DNA from: Streptomyces sp. NBC_00414
GTDB taxonomy: Bacteria > Actinomycetota > Actinomycetes > Streptomycetales > Streptomycetaceae
Assembly (NCBI RefSeq): GCF_036038375.1
Contig: NZ_CP107935.1
Location: 6,510,001 to 6,574,000, forward strand
DNA length: 64,000 nucleotides
Reading direction: 5' to 3'
Position 1 is the first letter of the stretch; each line of letters opens with the position of its first letter. A program made the translations under genes and the position numbers. A model generated the notes under the pieces. The model was not told where the DNA came from and did not search any database. It saw nothing but the letters and a program-made list of their open reading frames with translations. This document shows positions 58,733 to 64,000 of this stretch, piece after piece.

Positions 58733-59599
58733 ATGTCTTATCGTCACGGTGGTCGTCGTTCGGTGCGCGCCTTATCTCTGCTGGCGCCGATTGTCGGCAT
58801 CGGGCTGGCCGTTCCGCTCGCGCTGGCCGGGTCGGCGGGCGCCGCGGAGTCGACGGCCACCGCCGTGGTCAACGAGTACGGCTGGCAGCTCAAGTACACG
58901 GCCGCCCCCGGTCAGGCCAACCGGGTGGACATCACGCAGTCGTACAGCGACGACCACGCGCAATTCATCTATTCAATCGACGACGTCGTCCCGATAACCG
59001 CCGGAAACGGCTGCGGCTATCCCGACGGCGCGGACAGGACGAAAATCTCCTGCGTGGTCGAGAACGTCGAGAGCCAGTCGCCGTATGCGGCTCTGGAGGC
59101 GGATCTCGGCGACGGGAACGATTCCGGCTCCGTAGAGAATCGCACCGACCAGACTTTCTCCTACACCCACATCGAGCTGGGCATCGGCAACGACAAGTGG
59201 ATCAGTGACTCCGGCGACCTGGTCGACGGCAGCACTGTCACGGGCGGCGCGGGTGACGACGTCATCACGGTGGACCAGTACGGATCCACGTGGGGTGGTG
59301 ACGGCGCCGACACCCTCACCGCCACCGGCGGCGGCGAGATCGTGCAGGGCGGCGCGGGCGACGACGTGCTGCGCGGCGGCGCGGGCGAGCAGATCATCCA
59401 GGGTGACGACGGCAACGACAAGGTGTACGGCGGCGCCGGCGACGACGACCTGTACGGCGGCAAGGGCGACGACATCGTGTACGGGGAGGCCGGCGACGAC
59501 GTCATCTGGGGCAACAGCGGCAACGACAAGCTGTACGGCGGGTCCGGCACCGACACGATCTCCGGCGGAGCCGGGACGAACGTGATCGTCCAGGACTGA
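58733..59599 (+). CDS. Secreted RTX-like calcium-binding protein
   Basis: 288 residues from ATG 58733 (GGAGG upstream). The signal peptide ends near AGA-AES. Residues about 35-165 form an unrecognised domain; about 170-285 holds roughly nine GGxGxD-type nonapeptides (GGAGDDVIT, GGDGADTLT, GGAGDDVLR, GGAGDDDLYGGKGDDIVY, GGSGTDTISGG), a calcium-folded parallel beta-roll. No protease or lipase motif. Type I secretion genes are absent nearby and a Sec signal is present, so export differs from classical RTX toxins. Role unknown. Confidence 0.85.
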   Translation: MSYRHGGRRSVRALSLLAPIVGIGLAVPLALAGSAGAAESTATAVVNEYGWQLKYTAAPGQANRVDITQSYSDDHAQFIYSIDDVVPITAGNGCGYPDGADRTKISCVVENVESQSPYAALEADLGDGNDSGSVENRTDQTFSYTHIELGIGNDKWISDSGDLVDGSTVTGGAGDDVITVDQYGSTWGGDGADTLTATGGGEIVQGGAGDDVLRGGAGEQIIQGDDGNDKVYGGAGDDDLYGGKGDDIVYGEAGDDVIWGNSGNDKLYGGSGTDTISGGAGTNVIVQD

Positions 59600-59618
59600 C
59601 GGTTTCCCACCGGCTGGG

Positions 59619-59654
59619 ACGGGGACTGCGCGGGTCCCTTCGCGCAGTCCCCGT
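59619..59654. terminator. Bidirectional terminator hairpin
   Basis: ACGGGGACTGCGCG (59619-59632) pairs perfectly with CGCGCAGTCCCCGT (59641-59654), 8-base loop. It serves the convergent RTX-like gene and the small-protein operon. Confidence 0.85.
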
Positions 59655-59672
59655 GGCGGGGCCGCCCGAGGC

Positions 59673-59867
59673 TCAGAGGAGGTGGTCCGCCTTGCCGGCC
59701 TTGATGTCGAGGATGAGGGTGCGGAGGGCTTCGCGGGTGTCGGTGAGGGGGGTGTCTTCGGCGCCTGCGACGGCTATGTAGGCGTTGCCGTCGGGGTCGG
59801 TGCCGAGGCGGAAGCAGTTGTTGCCTTCGCCGCAGAAGGGGGCTTCCCAGGTGATGTGGTTGGCCAT
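59673..59867 (-). CDS. Small protein linked to XRE regulator, tandem copy 2
   Basis: 64 residues from ATG 59867 (AGGAG upstream): ITWEAPFCGEGNNCFRLGTD, AYIAVAGAEDTPLTD, ending LILDIKAGKADHLL. Similar in size and position to DUF397 partners but a distinct sequence type seen beside Streptomyces XRE regulators. It is a near duplicate of the gene before it, offset by 219 bases, with the last 36 bases identical. Two Cys are conserved (FCGEG, NCFRLG). Confidence 0.85.
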   Translation of the reverse strand: MANHITWEAPFCGEGNNCFRLGTDPDGNAYIAVAGAEDTPLTDTREALRTLILDIKAGKADHLL

Positions 59868-59891
59868 GGGTGTGCTCCTACTGGTTCGCGG

Positions 59892-60083
59892 TCAGAGGAG
59901 GTGGTCCGCCTTGCCGGCCTTGATGTCCAGGATGAGGGTCCGGAGGGCTTCGCGGGTGTCGGTGAGGGGGGTGTCCTCGGCGCCGGTGACGGCTATGTAG
60001 GCGGCGCCGTCCTGGTCGGTGCCCAGGCGGAAGCAGCTTGCTCCCTCGCCGCAGAACGGGTCTTCCCAGGTGATGTCGGCCAT
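59892..60083 (-). CDS. Small protein linked to XRE regulator, tandem copy 1
   Basis: 63 residues from ATG 60083 (AGGAG seven bases upstream; this site overlaps the XRE stop). ITWEDPFCGEGASCFRLGTD and AYIAVTGAEDTPLTD are shared with the next gene. It is 11 bases after the XRE stop, so the three genes form an operon. Probable partner or antagonist of the regulator. Confidence 0.85.
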   Translation of the reverse strand: MADITWEDPFCGEGASCFRLGTDQDGAAYIAVTGAEDTPLTDTREALRTLILDIKAGKADHLL

Positions 60084-60094
60084 GTGAATGCTCC

Positions 60095-60946
60095 TCACAG
60101 TTCGCGGGCGATGCCGTGGATGAAGTCACGTGACGCGTCCGGTGTCATCGCGAGGCGCTCCATCCAGTCGAGGTGGGCTCGGTACTTGGTCAACTGCGCC
60201 TCGCCGCACAGGAATTCCGGGCCGTGCGAGCTGTCGACCTGCGCGGTGTCCAACTGCCGCACAGGGCCTTCTAGGTAGTTGACTGTCTGCCCGGCCCCGG
60301 GGAACGTGCCCGCGGTGAACGGGAGGATCAGCAGTCGGACGGCAGGACGCTCGCAGATGACGAGCAGGTGATCGAGCTGGGCGCGCGCGACCTTGCGGCC
60401 GCCGAACTGCATGCGCAGCGCCGCCTCATGGACGATGCCCACGTATTCGGCGGGATTCTCGCCCGCCAAGACCTGCTGCCGTTCGGCGCGGTAGGCGAGG
60501 CGCAGTGCGATCTCATGGTCGGGGAGCGGAGGCAGCACCGCCCTGAAGAGTTCGAGCGCGTGGTCGCTGGTCTGGAACAGGCCTGGAATGTGTGCGGTGT
60601 GCGCCGTGCGCATGCGGACCGCGTGAGACTCCAACTCGGCGATGTCCAGGAGACCGGGGGAAAGAGATCCGCGGTACCGCTCCCACCAGCCGCGTCCGAC
60701 GGGTCTGGCCATGCTCACCAGGGCCTCGACATACGTCTGGTCCGAGCAGTCGCAGTTGCAGGCGAGGGTGCGCAGCCTCTCCGTACTGATGGTGCGGATG
60801 CCGGTTTCGATGTTGGAGATTTTCGCCCGATCGAGACCGAGCAGGCCGGCCGCCTGGTCTGCCGTTATCCCCGCGGCCATCCGCATCTTGCGCAGCTCGC
60901 TGCCCAGGCGCCGCTGGCGCTCTGTGGTGGCTGTCCTCGGTGGCAT
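60095..60946 (-). CDS. XRE family regulator with DUF5753 domain
   Basis: 283 residues from ATG 60946 (GGAAGGA five bases upstream). HTH about 15-75 (LGSELRKMRMAAGITADQAAGLLGLDRAKISNIETGIRTIS). The DUF5753 domain follows (IPGLFQTSDHALELF, RLAYRAERQQVLAGENPAEYVGIVHEAALRMQFGG, RLLILPFTAGTFPGAGQTVNYLEGP). Divergent from an RsbW-like ATPase gene, a recurring Streptomyces arrangement. ORF extends to 60988 but lacks a better start. Confidence 0.92.
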   Translation of the reverse strand: MPPRTATTERQRRLGSELRKMRMAAGITADQAAGLLGLDRAKISNIETGIRTISTERLRTLACNCDCSDQTYVEALVSMARPVGRGWWERYRGSLSPGLLDIAELESHAVRMRTAHTAHIPGLFQTSDHALELFRAVLPPLPDHEIALRLAYRAERQQVLAGENPAEYVGIVHEAALRMQFGGRKVARAQLDHLLVICERPAVRLLILPFTAGTFPGAGQTVNYLEGPVRQLDTAQVDSSHGPEFLCGEAQLTKYRAHLDWMERLAMTPDASRDFIHGIAREL

Positions 60947-61055
60947 GGCCGTCCTTCCGCGATCGTGGTGAGCAGTCTGCCGCCTCACGGATCCGCCGGA
61001 CCACGAACGGGTTGATTTCAGCGAGTTCGTGGCAATGAAACCATGCAGTGCTCTA

Positions 61056-61067
61056 CGTTAAGTAACG
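61056..61067. promoter_or_regulatory. 12-bp perfect palindrome in the XRE/ATPase divergent region
   Basis: CGTTAAGTAACG, perfectly symmetric, 110 bases before the XRE start and 138 before the ATPase start. A plausible site for the XRE protein; no independent support. Confidence 0.4.
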
Positions 61068-61204
61068 CACCCGCTACACACGGCAGTCGGCAGTGCATCG
61101 CGCGAGCCCGCCCGGAACCTCCTGCCCTGGGAGGGATCGGCCCGCGTCAGGGAGACGAGCCACCGACCGCCGCGCACCGTCAACCGTCCGGCGAGGAGTA
61201 CCCC

Positions 61205-61660
61205 ATGCCCGAAACCGTCTCCGCCTGCCCCGTCCCACCCCTTCCCGCCGCCTGGGGCTGCCACCTGCACCTCACCAACGACCCCCGGGCCCCACGCATC
61301 GCCCGCCGGACCGTCCGCACCGCACTGCACGGCTACGTGCCCGAACTCATCGACACCGCCGAGCTGTTGACGTCCGAGCTGGTCTCGAACGCGGTGCAGC
61401 ACTCCGACGGCCCGGTGACCGTCAGACTCCGTACCCGCGACGGAGTCGTCCGCGTCGGGGTCATGGACAACCACCCCGAACTTCCCGACCCCTTGCCCTG
61501 CACGCCGGACCAGGGCTTCGGCCGGGGTCTGTTCCTCGTCGACGCCCTGGCGGACACCTGGGGCCGCTACCCCCTCACCACCCGCTCCCGGACCGTCGGC
61601 TGGAAGGTGGTGTGGTTCGAGCTGGTTGCCGGGCCGTCAACTACGGTCTTTCGCAATTGA
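61205..61660 (+). CDS. RsbW-like ATP-binding protein (HATPase_c)
   Basis: 151 residues from ATG 61205 (GCGAGGAG upstream). GHKL marks: LLTSELVSNAVQHSDGPVTV (N-box) and GFGRGLFLVDALADTWG (G-box). Anti-sigma/serine-kinase-like single-domain ATPase, divergent from the XRE operon and 73 bases before the methyltransferase gene. The upstream extension of the frame is not family-like. Confidence 0.88.
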   Translation: MPETVSACPVPPLPAAWGCHLHLTNDPRAPRIARRTVRTALHGYVPELIDTAELLTSELVSNAVQHSDGPVTVRLRTRDGVVRVGVMDNHPELPDPLPCTPDQGFGRGLFLVDALADTWGRYPLTTRSRTVGWKVVWFELVAGPSTTVFRN

Positions 61661-61733
61661 GTTGATGTGGAAGGCTGTCGGCAGCGGTTCGCGGGCAGAG
61701 GGCCTGGCGGTCGGTGGTCGAGGGGAGTGCAGC

Positions 61734-62531
61734 GTGGGTCAGGACGGCTTCCGTGCCGAGGAGATCGACACCAGCAGGCCGCATCCCGCGCGGATCTACG
61801 ACTATCTGCTGGGCGGCAAGGACAACTACGAGGTGGACCAGCGGGCCGGCGACGAACTCGCCGCCGTCGCACCCGAGATACGGATCGGCGTCCGGGCCAA
61901 CCGCGCCTTCATGCGGCGCGCCGTCCGGTACGTCGTCGGCAGCGGCGTCCGCCAGATCCTCGACATCGGCACCGGCCTGCCCACCTCGCCGAACGTGCAC
62001 GAGATAGCCCACGAGGTGACGTCGGACGTGCGCGTCGCGTACGTCGACAACGATCCGATCGTGAGCGCACACGCCGACGCGCTGCTCAGCGGTTCCGGCG
62101 TCAACAGCATCGTGCTCGCCGACCTGCGCGACCCGCGGGCCATCGTGGACCACCCCTACGTCCGCCGGGTCATCGACTTCGACGAGCCGGTCGCCGTGCT
62201 CCTCGTCGCCATCGTCCACTTCCTCACCGACGCGGACAAGCCCGAACAGATCGTCGCCACCCTGCGCGACGCGCTTCCGGCCGGAAGCTTCCTGGTGCTC
62301 TCGCACGCCACGGGCGACTTCGCCGATCGCAGCGACGCCCAGGCCGTCTACAGCAAGGCCACCGCCTCGCTGAACCTGCGGTCCCGTGCCGAGGTCGAGC
62401 GTTTCTTCGACGGCTTCGAACTGGTCGAGCCGGGCCTGGTCCAGGCCCCGTTCTGGCGTCCGGACGCCCCGCCGCCGGCCAGGTCCGGCGAGATCGGCTT
62501 CTACGGAGGCGTGGCCCGCAAGAACGGCTGA
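61734..62531 (+). CDS. SAM-dependent methyltransferase-like protein (DUF574)
   Basis: 265 residues from GTG 61734 (AGGGGAG upstream). Family hallmark SRPHPARIYDYLLGGKDNYEVDQRAG at the N-terminus, SAM-binding ILDIGTGLPTSPNVHEIA, VAYVDNDPIVSAHADALL, and the ending FYGGVARK. These actinomycete proteins often follow regulatory XRE/ATPase sets; their substrates are unknown, and some may be SAM-binding regulators. Confidence 0.9.
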   Translation: MGQDGFRAEEIDTSRPHPARIYDYLLGGKDNYEVDQRAGDELAAVAPEIRIGVRANRAFMRRAVRYVVGSGVRQILDIGTGLPTSPNVHEIAHEVTSDVRVAYVDNDPIVSAHADALLSGSGVNSIVLADLRDPRAIVDHPYVRRVIDFDEPVAVLLVAIVHFLTDADKPEQIVATLRDALPAGSFLVLSHATGDFADRSDAQAVYSKATASLNLRSRAEVERFFDGFELVEPGLVQAPFWRPDAPPPARSGEIGFYGGVARKNG

Positions 62532-62541
62532 CACACGGCGG

Positions 62542-63117
62542 CTACCTCTCGCCCGCCGCGGGCTTGGTCCCCGCGTAGGAGTCCATGCCGATGAAGAAGT
62601 GACCGAACCGCCAGCAGCCGTCGTGCTCACGGCGCAGGCGGGCGCTGTAGATGACGCTGGCGCCCAGGCTCAGCCCGTCCGCGGCGACCGTCACCACGCT
62701 GAAGGCCAGGGCGGAGGCGGTCCCCGCGGCGAGGTCCAGCTCGTCCACCAGGACGTTGCTGATCAAGTGCCGCCGCTGGTCGCCCTGTTCGGCGACGATC
62801 CGGGTGAGCCGGTCGAACAGTTCGGCCCGGCCCTCGAACCGGGTGAAGGGCTCGGCCTGCCCCTGCGCGACCTCGAAGACGGTGTCCTCGGTGAAGCAGG
62901 ACACCACGACATCGATACGCGCCTCGTCGTGGGCGATGCCGAACCGGTGGAAGGCGTCCGCGATCCGGGCCCGGGCTGCGAGTGCCTCCGGACCGAAATC
63001 GGCCGGCTCCAGGGGCCGCATGTCGACCTTCCCCTGGCGATGGGCCCAGGCCTGGAGGGGCAGCGTGGGGGTGAGGGCCGGCTTCTGCTTCTGCTCCTGC
63101 GGCTTCGTCTCGTTCAT
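62542..63117 (-). CDS. NTF2/SnoaL-like protein
   Basis: 191 residues from ATG 63117. After a charged, flexible N-terminus (NETKPQEQKQKPALTP) comes a SnoaL_4/NTF2-like cone fold: IADAFHRFGIAHDEARIDVVVSCFTEDTVFEVAQG, FEGRAELFDRLTRIVAEQ, RRHLISNVLVDELD, SARLRREHDGCWRFGHFFIG. Such domains act as dehydratases, isomerases or binding modules; nothing nearby specifies which. Convergent with the methyltransferase gene (10 bases), divergent from the helicase gene. Confidence 0.82.
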   Translation of the reverse strand: MNETKPQEQKQKPALTPTLPLQAWAHRQGKVDMRPLEPADFGPEALAARARIADAFHRFGIAHDEARIDVVVSCFTEDTVFEVAQGQAEPFTRFEGRAELFDRLTRIVAEQGDQRRHLISNVLVDELDLAAGTASALAFSVVTVAADGLSLGASVIYSARLRREHDGCWRFGHFFIGMDSYAGTKPAAGER

Positions 63118-63269
63118 GCGGCCTCGATCGACGTGGAGGGGTGCGTTAAGTGTCGACACTATCCCGCGTAAACGGTGCATTGCGAGGGAAGCGGCACCGA
63201 ATACTTCCTCCCTGTCGACAGGGCCGTCGACGGTGCCTCGGTGTCAGACGGGGGCGGTAGCGTCGGATC

Positions 63270-64000
63270 ATGTCCAATCAAGGGGCGGGGCAAGGGGCGG
63301 CGGGCGAGGTCCGGAACCTCGCGGTACTCGAAGGCGTGCTGGAGCGGATCACGTACGCCAATGAGGAGAACGGGTACACGGTCGCGCGCGTCGACACCGG
63401 TCGCGGCGGCGGCGATCTCCTCACGGTCGTCGGCGCGCTGCTCGGCGCCCAGGTGGGCGAGTCCCTGCGCATGGAGGGCCGTTGGGGCTCCCATCAGCAG
63501 TACGGCAAGCAGTTCACCGTCGAGAACTACACGACCGTGCTGCCCGCCACCGTCCAGGGCATCCGCCGATATCTCGGATCCGGCCTGGTCAAGGGCATCG
63601 GACCGGTCTTCGCCGACCGCATCACCACGCACTTCGGGCTGGACACGCTCCAGATCATCGAGGAGGAGCCGAAGCGGCTCATCGAGGTGCCCGGCCTCGG
63701 CCCCAAGCGCACCAAGAAGATCGCCGAGGCCTGGGAGGAGCAGAAGGCGATCAAAGAGGTCATGCTCTTCCTCCAGACCGTCGAGGTGTCCACGTCCATC
63801 GCGGTCCGCATCTACAAGAAGTACGGCGACGCGTCGATCTCGGTCGTCAAGAACCAGCCCTACCGCCTCGCGTCCGACGTCTGGGGCATCGGCTTCCTCA
63901 CCGCCGACAAGATCGCCCAGTCCGTGGGCATCCCGCACGACAGCCCGGAGCGGGTGAAAGCAGGTCTCCAGTACGCCCTTTCGCAGTCCAGCGACCAGGG
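63270..64000 (+). CDS. RecD2-type ATP-dependent DNA helicase, N-terminal part
   Basis: ATG 63270 opens a frame that runs 243 codons to the window end. The N-terminal OB-like domain has NLAVLEGVLERITYANEENGYTVARV, then VEGL-type text ENYTTVLPATVQGIRRYLGSGLVKGIGPVFADRI, and tandem helix-hairpin-helix-like segments (IEVPGLGPKRTKKIAEAW; SDVWGIGFLTADKIAQSVGI). This is the RecD2 N-terminal region, acting before the motor domains that lie outside. RecD2 is a 5'-3' helicase not tied to RecBC. Start is weakly supported by ribosome-binding signals. Confidence 0.87.
   Translation, partial: MSNQGAGQGAAGEVRNLAVLEGVLERITYANEENGYTVARVDTGRGGGDLLTVVGALLGAQVGESLRMEGRWGSHQQYGKQFTVENYTTVLPATVQGIRRYLGSGLVKGIGPVFADRITTHFGLDTLQIIEEEPKRLIEVPGLGPKRTKKIAEAWEEQKAIKEVMLFLQTVEVSTSIAVRIYKKYGDASISVVKNQPYRLASDVWGIGFLTADKIAQSVGIPHDSPERVKAGLQYALSQSSDQ

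Overview
The window is actinobacterial chromosome, almost certainly Streptomyces. It is very GC-rich with GC at nearly every third codon position, and uses GTG/TTG starts and GTGA/ATGA gene overlaps. It also carries Streptomyces hallmarks: XRE/DUF5753 regulators paired with DUF397-type small proteins, SpoIIE/RsbW-type ATPases, a DUF574-type methyltransferase, many secreted enzymes, and the short GC-rich intergenic repeats common in this genus. No rRNA, tRNA, CRISPR array, IS element or phage gene was seen. The gene order resembles a conserved core region of Streptomyces chromosomes (impression from memory, not a search).

Layout. 1-0.9 kb: a truncated Rpn/PD-(D/E)XK-type gene and a DUF397 gene. 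0.9-9.9 kb: branched-chain/leucine degradation. A minus-strand operon encodes methylcrotonyl-CoA carboxylase beta and alpha subunits, HMG-CoA lyase and AcdH-type acyl-CoA dehydrogenase, and diverges from a TetR gene with two operator-like palindromes between them. A second acyl-CoA dehydrogenase and a thioesterase gene broken by an in-frame TGA follow. 9.9-17.2 kb: a 'phosphatase'-type protein, then a PucR regulator divergent from a symporter/ureohydrolase/ThDP-decarboxylase operon that looks like arginine or guanidino-compound catabolism. 17.2-35 kb: mostly secreted or envelope proteins (FG-GAP protein, endonuclease I, GT39-like membrane protein, serine hydrolase, phytase-like esterase, fused ABC exporter, S37 peptidase, lipoprotein, GH3). 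An XRE/DUF397 locus lies inside this stretch. 35-44 kb: sugar-isomerase-like protein, MarR-GNAT fusion, a repeat-rich membrane protein, and a LacI-controlled three-gene operon (MocA-type dehydrogenase, DUF993, TIM-barrel isomerase). 44-47.3 kb: LysR divergent from a reductase and two paralogous SRPBCC proteins, ending in a methyltransferase relic.

47.6-51.6 kb holds the most interesting unit. It is a minus-strand operon of an RsbW-like ATPase, a radical SAM enzyme, a 45-codon unlisted peptide ending TTPGCGDDNPYN, a strong hairpin, and an APH-fold kinase. It is divergent from an XRE-TPR regulator and has the architecture of a small RiPP (ribosomally made, modified peptide) cassette.

52.4-58.5 kb: complete ribose operon rbsR-rbsA-rbsC/B(fused)-rbsK-rbsD with twin LacI-type operators. 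58.7-64 kb: secreted RTX-like Ca-binding protein, a tandemly duplicated small-protein pair behind an XRE regulator, an ATPase, a DUF574 methyltransferase, an NTF2-like protein and the start of a RecD2-type helicase.

Starts were chosen mostly from Shine-Dalgarno spacing and family alignment from memory. No database search was possible.
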